This document shows positions 24,230-32,618 of a stretch of DNA of 64,000 nucleotides, piece after piece. Position 1 is the first letter of the stretch. Each line of letters begins with the position of its first letter. A model generated the notes under the pieces. That model was not told where the DNA came from. It was given only the letters and a program-made list of their open reading frames with translations, and searched no databases. The stretch lies in the NCBI GenBank assembly GCA_035764655.1, contig DASTYU010000043.1:23216-87215 (forward strand). The letters are read 5' to 3'. The stretch is from DASTYU01 sp035764655 (GTDB lineage Bacteria; Chloroflexota; Limnocylindria; Limnocylindrales; CSP1-4). The position numbers and the translations under genes were made by a program.

Positions 24230-24870
24230 CGGGTGCGGTCCTGCCAGCTGATCCCGCCGAGCGGCTGACCCGGCAGCTTCTGCGGCCGCTCCCCGGTCGC
24301 CCGGTCGACCTGCTCCACGCCACGCAGGAAGAACCGGTTGACGAGGATGGCGTCGACATGATCCGCGACGACGCGCTCCCCGATCGATGCCGTGGCGTCG
24401 ACGACCGGGATGAACATCTCGGTGGCACGATCGAGCAGCCGGTTCGGATCCGACCCGGGGTAGAGGAAGACGGTGCCGACCACACGGAAGGGCGGCACCT
24501 CGATCGCGACGTCGTACGACACCTTGTGGACGCGATGGGCGACCTTTTCGGAGTCGCTCTGCGTGGGGAGCGTGGACTGACCGGCCATGATCAGGATCAG
24601 GTCGTATGGGTCGATCGTCTTGAGGCCGGGTGCCGGCGCGAGCGCTTCGGACCCGTCGAGGGGCGCCCAGCTGACCTCCGAGAGGACGATCGGCTCGCGG
24701 CGATTGACGACGTCCGACAGCCGCCCGTCGATCTGCATCGTCCCGACGAGACGCCACTCCTCGGTCATCCCGTCGAACGGGATCCCACGCTCGCGCTCCC
24801 CGGCGGAGGGATCTCCCGAGCCCCTCGCCTGATCCTCGCCACTCCTGCGCCGCAGGAAGTCGAACGGCAC
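24226..24870 (-). CDS. Uncharacterised protein, 214 aa
   Basis: I do not recognise the family. The first 35 residues are basic/Gly/Ser-rich; the rest looks like an all-beta soluble domain with LVGTMQIDGRLSDVVNRREP, GLKTIDPYDLILIMAG and FRVVGTVFLYPGSDPNRLL, then FIPVVDATASI and VDAILVNRFFLRGVEQVD. The repeating pattern could be two related halves of a PilZ-like or gas-vesicle-like beta barrel, but I would not name it. The GTG start is 4 nt after the acsA stop and its ribosome-binding site GGAGGA is formed by the last acsA codons, so it is translationally coupled to acsA. Confidence 0.7.
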   Translation of the reverse strand: MPFDFLRRRSGEDQARGSGDPSAGERERGIPFDGMTEEWRLVGTMQIDGRLSDVVNRREPIVLSEVSWAPLDGSEALAPAPGLKTIDPYDLILIMAGQSTLPTQSDSEKVAHRVHKVSYDVAIEVPPFRVVGTVFLYPGSDPNRLLDRATEMFIPVVDATASIGERVVADHVDAILVNRFFLRGVEQVDRATGERPQKLPGQPLGGISWQDRTR

Positions 24871-24874
24871 CCCC

Positions 24875-26836
24875 TTATTCCTCCGCTGCGCCCGATTTCT
24901 CGCGGATCGTCTCCACGACCGTCGCGTCGGCGAGCGTCGTCGTATCGCCGAGATCGCGGCCCTCCGCGATATCGCGCAACAGCCGCCGCATGATCTTGCC
25001 CGAACGCGTCTTCGGCAGGTCCGGCACGAACATGAGGAACTTCGGCCGCGCGATCGGGCCAATGACGTAGGCGACGTGCTCGCGGAGCTGGACGGCGAGC
25101 GCGTCCGTCGGCTCCTGGGCGGCCTTGAGGATGACGAACGCGAAGATCGCCTGACCGGTAACCTCGTCCTTCTTGCCGACCACCGCGGCCTCGGCGACCG
25201 CACTGTGGTCGACGAGGGCCGACTCGACCTCGGTCGTGGAGATGCGGTGACCGGCGACGTTCATCACGTCGTCGACGCGACCGAGCAGCCAGAAATAGCC
25301 TTCGTCGTCGCGTTTTGCCCCGTCGCCCGCGAAGTACATCCCCGGATACCGGCTCCAGTACGTCTCCCGGTAGCGCTCGGGGTCGCCGTAGATGCCGCGC
25401 AGCATCGCCGGCCACGGGCGCTTGAGCACGAGATACCCGCCGCCGCCAAGCGGGACGGAATGGCCGTGGTTGTCGACCACGTCCGCGTCGATTCCCGGGA
25501 ACGGGAACGTGGCACTCCCCGGCTTCGTGGTGGTCACCCCGGGGAGTGGCGTGATCAGGATCATCCCCGTCTCCGTCTGCCACCACGTATCGACGACAGG
25601 TGTGCGACCACCGCCGATGTGCTCGCGGTACCACATCCACGCCTCGGGGTTGATGGGCTCGCCGACCGACCCGAGGACGCGCAGCGACGTCAGGTTGTGC
25701 CTGGCCGGATGCTCGGGTCCGTGCTTCATGAATGCCCGGATCGCTGTCGGCGCGCAGTACAGGATGGTGACCTTGTAGTCCTGGACGATCTGCCACCAGC
25801 GATCCCAGCCCGGCGTATCGGGCGAGCCCTCGTACAGGACGCCGGTCGTCCCGTTGGCCAGCGGACCGTAGACGATGTAGCTGTGCCCGGTCACCCAGCC
25901 GATGTCCGCCGCGCACCAGTACACGTCGTCGGGCTTGAGGTCGAAGATCATCTCGTGCGTGTACGAGGTTCCGAGCAGGTAGCCGGCCGTCGTGTGCAGG
26001 ATGCCCTTGGGCTTGGCGGTCGTGCCGCTCGTGTAGAGCAGGTACAGCATGTGCTCTGAATCGACGGGCACCGGCGGGCATTCCTCCGACTGGCGGTCGA
26101 CGATGTCATGCCACCAGTGGTCCCGGCGCGGGACCATGTGCACGCCGTCGCCAAACCGATCGACCACGATCACGTGCTCGATCGACGGCGCGTCCACGAC
26201 CGCCTCGTCGGCGTGGTGCTTGAGGTTGACCTTGTTGCCCCGCCGCCAGCCACCATCCGCGGTGATCAGCACCTTCGCGCCGCAGTCGTTGATCCGGCCG
26301 GACAGGGCCTCCGCCGAGAACCCGCCGAAGACGACCGTGTGCGGCGCACCGATCCGGGCGCAGGCCAGCATGGCGATCGGCAGCTCCGGGATCATGGGCA
26401 TGTAGATGGCCACCCGGTCGCCCTTCTCGACGCCGAGCTCCTTGAGCGCGTTGGCCGCCTTCGAAACCTCCCGCTTGAGGTCGCTGAAGGTCAGGCTGCG
26501 ACTGTCGCCCGGCTCGCCGATCCAGTGGTAGGCGACCTTGTCGCCGAGGCCGTTCTCCACGTGCCGATCGACACAGTTGTACGCGACGTTGAGCTCGCCG
26601 CCTGTGAACCACTTGGCGAAGGGCAGTTCCCACTCGAGGGTGGTCTCGAACGGCTTCGACCAGCTGAGCCGCTCCCGCGCGAGCCGGGCCCAGAACCCCT
26701 CGAAGTCGCGCTCGGCCTCGTCGTACAGCTCGGCCCCGGCGTTCGCCTGGGCGGCGAAGTCCGGGGACGGCGGATACGTCCGCCGTTCGGCAAGGAGGTT
26801 CTCGATCTCGTGGGACGCGGAGTGGTCGACGCTCAC
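24875..26836 (-). CDS. acsA: Acetyl-CoA synthetase, AMP-forming
   Basis: Activates acetate with ATP and CoA to acetyl-CoA. 653 aa, full length. An ACAS N-terminal segment (FEGFWARLARERLSWSKPFE, about 44-63) precedes the adenylate-forming core: YTSGTTAKPKG (phosphate loop, about 267-277), DTWWQTETGM (about 415-424), YFAGDGAKRDDEGYFWLLGR, and KTRSGKIMRR near the end with the lysine that is acetylated in regulated enzymes. AGGAGG lies 5-6 nt before the GTG start. A TAGAAT -10 gives a 24-30 nt leader, and a 17-bp palindrome sits about 95 bp upstream. Confidence 0.96.
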   Translation of the reverse strand: MSVDHSASHEIENLLAERRTYPPSPDFAAQANAGAELYDEAERDFEGFWARLARERLSWSKPFETTLEWELPFAKWFTGGELNVAYNCVDRHVENGLGDKVAYHWIGEPGDSRSLTFSDLKREVSKAANALKELGVEKGDRVAIYMPMIPELPIAMLACARIGAPHTVVFGGFSAEALSGRINDCGAKVLITADGGWRRGNKVNLKHHADEAVVDAPSIEHVIVVDRFGDGVHMVPRRDHWWHDIVDRQSEECPPVPVDSEHMLYLLYTSGTTAKPKGILHTTAGYLLGTSYTHEMIFDLKPDDVYWCAADIGWVTGHSYIVYGPLANGTTGVLYEGSPDTPGWDRWWQIVQDYKVTILYCAPTAIRAFMKHGPEHPARHNLTSLRVLGSVGEPINPEAWMWYREHIGGGRTPVVDTWWQTETGMILITPLPGVTTTKPGSATFPFPGIDADVVDNHGHSVPLGGGGYLVLKRPWPAMLRGIYGDPERYRETYWSRYPGMYFAGDGAKRDDEGYFWLLGRVDDVMNVAGHRISTTEVESALVDHSAVAEAAVVGKKDEVTGQAIFAFVILKAAQEPTDALAVQLREHVAYVIGPIARPKFLMFVPDLPKTRSGKIMRRLLRDIAEGRDLGDTTTLADATVVETIREKSGAAEE

Positions 26837-26860
26837 GTGCTCCTCCTGGGTGGCCGGGCC

Positions 26861-26866
26861 ATTCTA
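26861..26866 (-). promoter_or_regulatory. TAGAAT -10 element for acsA
   Basis: TAGAAT ends 24 nt before the acsA GTG, so this transcript has a leader with a good ribosome-binding site, in contrast to the leaderless cases. No -35 match. Confidence 0.5.
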
Positions 26867-26930
26867 CCCGCGGGGCCACCCCGATCCGGCGCCCTCGGCG
26901 CCGGCCGTGTCCGGGGCATCTCGCGCTCCT

Positions 26931-26947
26931 GGAACGCCGGGCGTTCC
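26931..26947. promoter_or_regulatory. 17-bp perfect palindrome upstream of acsA
   Basis: GGAACGCC-G-GGCGTTCC is perfectly symmetric about one base, 65 bp upstream of the acsA -10. The spacing suits an activator site; no candidate regulator is adjacent. Confidence 0.45.
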
Positions 26948-27109
26948 TTCTGGCGGGTGGTTCGCTGCGTGGGTCAAGCGCCGTTCCATTCGACGGCGTG
27001 GCGCCCTGCCGCCGGTGCATTGGCACATCCGGCGACCCACGGGACGAAGCAGCGGTCGCAAGGGTCGGCGGGCGACCCAGCAGCTGGGATGAGCGGGTCC
27101 GGTACGCCC

Positions 27110-28036
27110 TCAGGCGCCGTCCGAGCCCGGTCCGCCGGCCAGCGACTCCGCGCCGGGCAGCGATTCGCCGCCGTCAGTCGGCGCGTTCGGGTCGCGTGAC
27201 AGGACGACCCGTTGCGGCCGCGGGATCTCGATGCCGTTCTCGTGGAACGCCGCCAGGAGCCGCTTGCGCAGCTCGCCGGCCGTGGCCCACTGCTCCCCGG
27301 CCCGAACCGAGCCGAGCAGCTTGAGCGTGATACCGAATTCCCCGAGCGCCTCGACCCGCTCCACCCGCGGTCGCTCGAGGATGCGCCGCTTCCAGACTGG
27401 ATCGTCGGCCATCTCCCGGCCGACCCGGTCGACCACGTCGATCGCCTTGTCGACGTCAGTGCCATAGGCGACGGTCACGTCCTGGTTGATGCGCGCCCAG
27501 ACACGGGTCAGGTTGGAGGCGACCTTGATCTCGCCGTTGGGCACGGTGTGCACGATGCCGTCGAGATCGCGCAGCGTCGTGCGCCGCAGGCTGAAGTCCT
27601 CGACCGTGCCCGCGACGCCGGCGATGCGTACGACGTCACCCTTGGCGAATTGGTTCTCGATGAGAATCAGGGCACCGTTGAGGTAGTCGCGCACGAACGC
27701 CTGGGCGCCGAAGCCGACCGCGATGCCGACGACGCCGAGGCCGGCGATCGCCGGCCCGATGTCGAGGCCGAGCTCGCCGAGCACCATCAGCGCGGCAATG
27801 ATCACGATGAACGCCTGGATGACATGCGTCCCGAGACCGTCCAGCGTGTCCATGCGCTTGCGCAACTCGACCGCGCTGAGCTCCTGGGCGGTGCCCTCGG
27901 TCGCCTCGCGATCGATCAGCGCCTTGACGATCCCGTGGACGAAGATGCGTGCCAGCCAGGCGACGATCAGCGCGCCGACGATGATGGTCCCGACGGCCAG
28001 GATCTGGCTGCCCGGTGGATCGGCGAAGAACTCCAT
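27110..28036 (-). CDS. MscS-family small-conductance mechanosensitive channel
   Basis: 308 aa, inner-membrane channel that opens under hypo-osmotic stress. Three N-terminal spans, the last being the pore helix: PAIAGLGVVGIAVGFGAQAF (about 95-114), followed by the MscS beta domain (NQFAKGDVVRIAGVAGTVED, LRTTLRDLDGIVHTVPNGEI) and an alpha/beta C-terminal domain ending in a Gly/Ser-rich tail. The ATG follows TAGAGT by 6 nt without ribosome-binding site, so the gene is monocistronic and probably leaderless. Confidence 0.93.
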   Translation of the reverse strand: MEFFADPPGSQILAVGTIIVGALIVAWLARIFVHGIVKALIDREATEGTAQELSAVELRKRMDTLDGLGTHVIQAFIVIIAALMVLGELGLDIGPAIAGLGVVGIAVGFGAQAFVRDYLNGALILIENQFAKGDVVRIAGVAGTVEDFSLRRTTLRDLDGIVHTVPNGEIKVASNLTRVWARINQDVTVAYGTDVDKAIDVVDRVGREMADDPVWKRRILERPRVERVEALGEFGITLKLLGSVRAGEQWATAGELRKRLLAAFHENGIEIPRPQRVVLSRDPNAPTDGGESLPGAESLAGGPGSDGA

Positions 28037-28042
28037 CGGCCT

Positions 28043-28048
28043 ACTCTA
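28043..28048 (-). promoter_or_regulatory. TAGAGT -10 element for the MscS gene (leaderless)
   Basis: TAGAGT ends 6 nt before the ATG at 28036. No -35 or ribosome-binding site is seen. Confidence 0.55.
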
Positions 28049-28118
28049 GCCGGGTCGAGATCGCCGGTCGCGAGGGCCCCCAGATCGACGATTGACGACG
28101 AGCTGGCCGAGGGGGAAT

Positions 28119-28448
28119 ATGCACATCCTGTCGCAGTGGAGGACGCCATCGGTGCCGGTGCAGCTGCAGCCCTTCCCAGCACGGGACGAGGAGTTCGTGC
28201 GGAACGTCACCGACGCGTTCGCGTCGGTCTCGGCCGAGGTTTCCGACGACGAGGAGCTGCGCGCGATGGTGGAGCGACGCCTGCGCGCGACCTATCCCAA
28301 TGCGGTCGTCCGGATGCAGGATGAGCTCGCCCGCCTCGGCGGCGGGGCCGGCACGATGTACGCCTATCGCGACGGCCATGTGGGCGTCGAGGAGGACGGC
28401 TTCGCATTCGAGGCCCCGGGCACCGTCATGGAGGCGGGCAGCAGCTGA
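28119..28448 (+). CDS. Small uncharacterised protein, 109 aa
   Basis: No family recognised. The sequence has a helix-rich middle (DEEFVRNVTDAFASVSAEVS, DEELRAMVERRLRATYPNAV) and a Gly-rich turn before MYAYRDGHVGVEEDGFAFE, suggesting a compact alpha/beta fold; no signal peptide or membrane span. I prefer the ATG at 28119, directly behind GAGGGGG, to a TTG 27 nt upstream. It is divergent from the MscS gene and convergent with IclR. Confidence 0.6.
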   Translation: MHILSQWRTPSVPVQLQPFPARDEEFVRNVTDAFASVSAEVSDDEELRAMVERRLRATYPNAVVRMQDELARLGGGAGTMYAYRDGHVGVEEDGFAFEAPGTVMEAGSS

Positions 28449-28449
28449 C

Positions 28450-28461
28450 CCTCGCGCGAGG
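28450..28461. terminator. Palindrome between convergent genes
   Basis: CCTCGCGCGAGG is a perfect 12-bp palindrome in the 34-bp gap between two converging genes; a minimal bidirectional terminator stem is the likely role. Confidence 0.35.
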
Positions 28462-28482
28462 CGTGCGAACCCGACCCCGCCG

Positions 28483-29253
28483 TCAGGCGGCCGCGCCGCC
28501 AAGCCGGACCGAGATCGCGGCGGCCGCCTCGCGAGCCTGCGCCGCGAGCTCCGGGATGCGCCGTGGCGTGAGACGGAATGCCGGGCCCCAGATGTCGACG
28601 GCCGCGATGACGTGGCCGCGCGCATCGTGGACCGGGGCCGCGACCGCGTTGAGCCCGAGCTCGTACTCGCCGATGGCCGTGGCGTAGCCGCGCCGCCGGA
28701 TCCGGGCAAGCTCCTCGAGGAGCGGCTCGAGCTCGACGATCGTGCGCTCGGTGAACGTCACCCGGCCACGTCGCACGATGCGCAGCACCTCGCGCTCGGC
28801 CAGCGCGGCCATCAACACCTTGCCGGATGCCACGCAGTGGAGCGGTACGCTGCGCCCGGTCCAGTCGCCCACCGCGATCAGGTTCGGGCCGTCGGCCTGG
28901 GCAACGGTCAGCAGCGAATCGCCGTTGACCACGCCCAACCCGGTCGTCTCGTGGGTCAGGCGGGCGAGCCGTTCCAGCTCCGGCATGGCGATGCCGCGCA
29001 GGTCCAGCGTGCGCTCCGCGCGCTCGGCGAGGCGGATGACGACCAGCCCCAGCCGGTACTTGCCGGTCTCGTCGTCCTGCTCGACCAGGCCGCGCTTCTG
29101 GAGCGTGGCCAACAGGCGCGACGCCGTGGACTTGTGCAGGCCGAGCCGGCGCGCCAGCTCCGTGACGCCGGCCTCGCCGGCACTCTCGCCAAGGGCCAGC
29201 AGCAGGGCTGCCGCCCGATCGACCGAGCGGACGGCGTTCCCGTCCATCGCCAT
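28483..29253 (-). CDS. IclR-family transcriptional regulator
   Basis: 256 aa. N-terminal winged helix with the recognition helix in LARRLGLHKSTASRLLATLQ (about 28-47), then the IclR effector domain: GDSLLTVAQADG, PLHCVASGKVLMAAL and GYATAIGEYELGLNAVAAPV, the last holding the conserved Glu-x-x-x-Gly-x-x-ALA ligand loop. The start is placed at the ATG at 29253, 9 nt behind AGGAGG; GTG 29259 or ATG 29247 are close alternatives. It is 23 bp downstream of the aminotransferase gene and co-oriented, so it likely autoregulates that operon through the dyad at 30727-30744. Confidence 0.9.
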   Translation of the reverse strand: MAMDGNAVRSVDRAAALLLALGESAGEAGVTELARRLGLHKSTASRLLATLQKRGLVEQDDETGKYRLGLVVIRLAERAERTLDLRGIAMPELERLARLTHETTGLGVVNGDSLLTVAQADGPNLIAVGDWTGRSVPLHCVASGKVLMAALAEREVLRIVRRGRVTFTERTIVELEPLLEELARIRRRGYATAIGEYELGLNAVAAPVHDARGHVIAAVDIWGPAFRLTPRRIPELAAQAREAAAAISVRLGGAAA

Positions 29254-29276
29254 CGCCACGCGCCTCCTCCTTTCGC

Positions 29277-30677
29277 TCAGCCGGCGGTGGGGTGGGACAT
29301 CGCCCCGTGCCCATCCGACGACGGCCGCCCCTGCGCGCGGGCCGCGAGCGCTTCCCCGAGCGCCCCCTGGAACGCGGTCACCACGCGGTCGACGATGTCT
29401 CCCTGGGCGTGCGCCTCGCACACGAACCACGGTTCGCGGCTGTCCGGCTCGGGCATCGCACCGCGCGGCTGCATCGCGATCGCGATCGCGTCGTACAGCT
29501 CGTGGTCGGTGTCGGCCCAGTCGCGGTATTCGGTGGCGACCCTGTCGGTGAACATGATCCCGAACATCGACGGGTGGCCCGTGAAGTGGTACGGCAGGCC
29601 GGTCGGATTGAGCACCTCGCGCAAGCCGTCCTGGATGCGCAGGCCGGTCGCCCGCACGGTCTCGAGCGCATCGGTGTCGCGGATGATCTCGAGCGTCTTC
29701 ACCGCGGCCGCCGCGGCGACCCGGTTGCCCGCGTACGTGCCACCGTGGCTGACCTTGTCCGGGAGCACGCTCATGACCTCGGCCCGACCCCCGAAGGCGG
29801 CGGCGGGATAGCCGTTGCCCATCGCCTTGGCGTACGTCCCGAGATCCGGCGTGATGCCGAAGTACTCGGCCGCGCCACCCTTGGCGAAGCGGAAACCCGT
29901 CTTCACCTCGTCGAAGATCAGCAGGATCCCGAACTCCTCGGTGAGCGCCCGCATCGCCTGGTGGAAGCCGGGCTCCGGCATGATCCCCTGCGCGTTGCCG
30001 AGGACCGGTTCGACGATGATCGCTGCGATGTCATCGCCTTCCCGCTCGAACAGCCGGCGCAGGAACTCGATGTTGTTGTAGCGGGCCGGGATGATCGTCT
30101 CGGCGACCTGCTCTGGGATCCCGCGTCCCCACGTGAGGCGGACCGGGTTGTCGGCGTCGCCGAGCTCGCTCATGTCGTCCGGACCCACGCTGATCAGCGC
30201 GTAGTCGTGCACGCCGTGGTACTGGCCCTCGAACTTCACGATCTTGTTGCGGCCGGTGTACGCGCGCGCCACGCGCATCGCGTGCATCGTCGCCTCCGTG
30301 CCCGACACCGTCATGCGTGCCTGGTCGACCCAGCCGGTCAGCTCGCAGATCAGCTCGATCGCGCGCACCTCGTCTTCCGAGGTCAGCGAGAACGACACGC
30401 CCTTGCGCATGCGCTCGTTCACGTAGTCGTCGACGCGCGGGTCGCCATGGCCGAGGATCACGGGGCCGTAGCCCATGCGCAGGTCGATGAACTCGTTCCC
30501 GTCGGCGTCCCACACGAAGCCGCCTTGGCCGCGGTCGACGTAGATGGTGTCCTCGCCCCACGCCCGGAAGTTCGAATCCGTGCCGCCCGGCATCACCCGC
30601 AGCGCGCGCCGGTACATCTCGAGCTGGCGGGCTCGGTTCAGCGCAGGGGCGGTGGAAAGGGCGGGCTCGGTGGTCAT
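29277..30677 (-). CDS. Class III PLP-dependent aminotransferase, glutamate-1-semialdehyde aminomutase-like
   Basis: 466 aa. FVWDADGNEFIDLRMGYGPV (about 49-68) is the class III entry motif, VSGTEATMHAMRVARAYTGR binds the PLP phosphate, LLIFDEVKTGFRFAKGG carries the cofactor-binding Asp, and the Schiff-base Lys is in TYAKAMGNGYP. Similarity is to HemL-type aminomutases, but there is no other haem gene and an IclR gene follows, so it is more likely a catabolic transaminase for an omega-amino acid or amino sugar. GGAGG precedes the ATG at 30677. The C-terminal 20 residues are Ala/Gly/Ser-rich and atypical. Confidence 0.85.
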   Translation of the reverse strand: MTTEPALSTAPALNRARQLEMYRRALRVMPGGTDSNFRAWGEDTIYVDRGQGGFVWDADGNEFIDLRMGYGPVILGHGDPRVDDYVNERMRKGVSFSLTSEDEVRAIELICELTGWVDQARMTVSGTEATMHAMRVARAYTGRNKIVKFEGQYHGVHDYALISVGPDDMSELGDADNPVRLTWGRGIPEQVAETIIPARYNNIEFLRRLFEREGDDIAAIIVEPVLGNAQGIMPEPGFHQAMRALTEEFGILLIFDEVKTGFRFAKGGAAEYFGITPDLGTYAKAMGNGYPAAAFGGRAEVMSVLPDKVSHGGTYAGNRVAAAAAVKTLEIIRDTDALETVRATGLRIQDGLREVLNPTGLPYHFTGHPSMFGIMFTDRVATEYRDWADTDHELYDAIAIAMQPRGAMPEPDSREPWFVCEAHAQGDIVDRVVTAFQGALGEALAARAQGRPSSDGHGAMSHPTAG

Positions 30678-30726
30678 GACTCCTCCGTGGAGCGGCGCGC
30701 CGCGGGACGCGGCCGTGGTTCGGTGC

Positions 30727-30744
30727 GTGGGACGGCAGTCCCAC
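30727..30744. promoter_or_regulatory. Operator-like dyad upstream of the aminotransferase-iclR operon
   Basis: GTGGGAC and GTCCCAC are perfect 7-bp arms with a 4-bp GGCA centre, 50-67 bp upstream of the aminotransferase ATG; a third GGGAC half-site follows at 30750-30754. The size and position suit the IclR regulator encoded in the same operon. Confidence 0.45.
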
Positions 30745-30889
30745 AGAGCGGGACATGCGGTCGCCATCGTGCCATACGCCCATTCGCGCCGTCAACGCGA
30801 ATATCGCAAGCACGTCAGCGCGGGGCTGCGAATTCCGCGACCTCGGGAGCCACTGCCGCGGAGATACGTCGATTACGGATGAAGCGTTG

Positions 30890-30917
30890 CTGGGCACCGG
30901 GCGCGGCCGGTGCCCAG
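30890..30917 (-). terminator. Rho-independent-type stem after the PhoX/DUF839 gene
   Basis: CTGGGCACCGG and CCGGTGCCCAG pair perfectly over 11 bp around a 6-nt loop, starting 10 nt after the stop at 30928 on the minus strand. No U-run follows, as for most stems in this genome. Confidence 0.65.
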
Positions 30918-30927
30918 GCTTCGAAGA

Positions 30928-32532
30928 TCAGGCGCCCGGAATCTTCACCCGGAGCAGCTGGCCTCCCTCACGCTCGAACGTGACCGCCCGGTCGCCGAGG
31001 GTGCCGTCCTCTCGTTCCAGGATGAGCGAACCGGCCTGCACATCGATCAGGAACCAGCCAGGCCCCCAGATCGATGACGCGTCGACGATGCCGCTGGACT
31101 CCCAGGCGCCCCGGTTGGCCGCGGCGGATGGGTCGATGTCGTAGCCCGGCGTCTCGTCGAGCGACTGGTCGACTTCGATGACCGCATCCAGATCGCCCGA
31201 CGACAGGTCGTATTTCCAGACGCGGGCGCCGACGCCGTCGGGGTTCGACAGCGCGAACTGATTGTGGCTGCCCGGATCCTCCTGGATGAGCAGGCTGTCA
31301 GCGGTCGTTTCGAGGTTGTCCGGCTGGTGCATCGCGAGCGGGTTGCCCGGGCCCAGTGGATCGGCGTCGATCAGGACGCTGAGGCTGTCGACCTGCGTCG
31401 GGTCGGCGTCGTCGAGGATCATCCGGAAGATGCGGCCGTTCGGATACGGCCCCATCGTGCCCGACGGGCCCCGCTGCAGGCGACCCGTCGCCGGATCGGC
31501 AATCGCCCTGGGCTCTCCGGTGTCGGCGAAGTAGACGACGTGCGGGTCGGACCGGTCGTACGCAAGGTCCTCGATCCTGATGAACTGGAAGACGTTGTTC
31601 GCGTTGGACCAGGCCTCGAGGGCATTCTGGTCGCCGACCGCCACGTTCCGTGGCACGGGAATGAACTCGCCGGAGATGTCGTCGCCCAGGGCAAGGTCGC
31701 CGTAATCGTTGTAGCCCGCTTCGCCGACGAACGCCCACAGCTCGCCTTCGCCGTTCCAGACGGCATCGGTGTCGGCGGCAATGTAGCTGTAGAGCTGCGA
31801 CGAGGGCGCCGTGAAGGTGTCGTCCCCCGAGAGCACGACAAGATCGTCATAGCCCGCGATGGGCACGCTGTTCTCGTGGTTGTGGCGACCCATCCCGTAG
31901 ATCGTGCGGTACTCCCCGCTGGTGATGTCGAGGGCGACGACGACGCCTGCCTGCTCGGGCTGCGAGCCGTCGGGGTTCGGGACCGGCCAGGCGAGACCCT
32001 GGCGGTTGACGATGTCGGTGGCCTCTTCATTCGCGAACAGGATCGGGCGGTCGAAGCCGTGCTCCTCGGTGGCGAGGAAATTCGAGCAGAAGCGCTGGTA
32101 GTTGGCGTCGCTCGGGATGGCGTCGGACGCTTCGACCACTCCGACGGAATTCTGGTTCAGCGTGAGGAGATCGACGTGCGAGTTCGTGAAATCGGTCAGC
32201 GTGCCGGGGAATGGCACGAGCGACGTCTCGTGGTTCACGAACAGGTCCACGGTGCCCTTGCCGTGGCGGACGAGGCTGATGCCGTCGGGGATCGAATCGA
32301 ACATGAACCCGCCGTCGAGCTCATCGCCGACGGAGATGATCGGATCGATCACGACTCCGTCGGGCGCGTCGTTTCCCTCCATGAGCATCGCGTCGATCGA
32401 GGTACGGAACCCGGCCTTGCCCTTGCCGCCCGGCGCAGCGGCAGCCGATGCTGCGAGCGCGGCGGTAAGGGTCATTGCCGTCAGGAGCGCAAGGGCTCGG
32501 CGAGCGCGCACACGGGCACGGGAGTTGCGCAT
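30928..32532 (-). CDS. Secreted PhoX/DUF839-like protein
   Basis: 534 aa. A signal peptide (ALALLTAMTLTAALAASAAA) leads to a beta-propeller of the PhoX/DUF839 group, with LVRHGKGTVDLFVNHETSLV, FANEEATDIV, GRHNHENSVPI, YFADTGEPRA, MHQPDNLETTADSLLIQEDP as successive blades carrying acidic Ca-binding residues. Family members are Ca-dependent alkaline phosphatases or of unknown function; I cannot see the full PhoX active site, so I do not call phosphatase activity. The start is set at the ATG at 32532, 7 nt behind GGAGGA. It would be exported. A strong hairpin follows the gene. Confidence 0.82.
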   Translation of the reverse strand: MRNSRARVRARRALALLTAMTLTAALAASAAAAPGGKGKAGFRTSIDAMLMEGNDAPDGVVIDPIISVGDELDGGFMFDSIPDGISLVRHGKGTVDLFVNHETSLVPFPGTLTDFTNSHVDLLTLNQNSVGVVEASDAIPSDANYQRFCSNFLATEEHGFDRPILFANEEATDIVNRQGLAWPVPNPDGSQPEQAGVVVALDITSGEYRTIYGMGRHNHENSVPIAGYDDLVVLSGDDTFTAPSSQLYSYIAADTDAVWNGEGELWAFVGEAGYNDYGDLALGDDISGEFIPVPRNVAVGDQNALEAWSNANNVFQFIRIEDLAYDRSDPHVVYFADTGEPRAIADPATGRLQRGPSGTMGPYPNGRIFRMILDDADPTQVDSLSVLIDADPLGPGNPLAMHQPDNLETTADSLLIQEDPGSHNQFALSNPDGVGARVWKYDLSSGDLDAVIEVDQSLDETPGYDIDPSAAANRGAWESSGIVDASSIWGPGWFLIDVQAGSLILEREDGTLGDRAVTFEREGGQLLRVKIPGA

Positions 32533-32618
32533 CGCGTATTCCTCCATTCGCGCAGCTTCAACTCTGGGCTGGCTATCGTGACCGGCTCCGCGGCGGCACG
32601 CAACTGCCAAACGGCACG

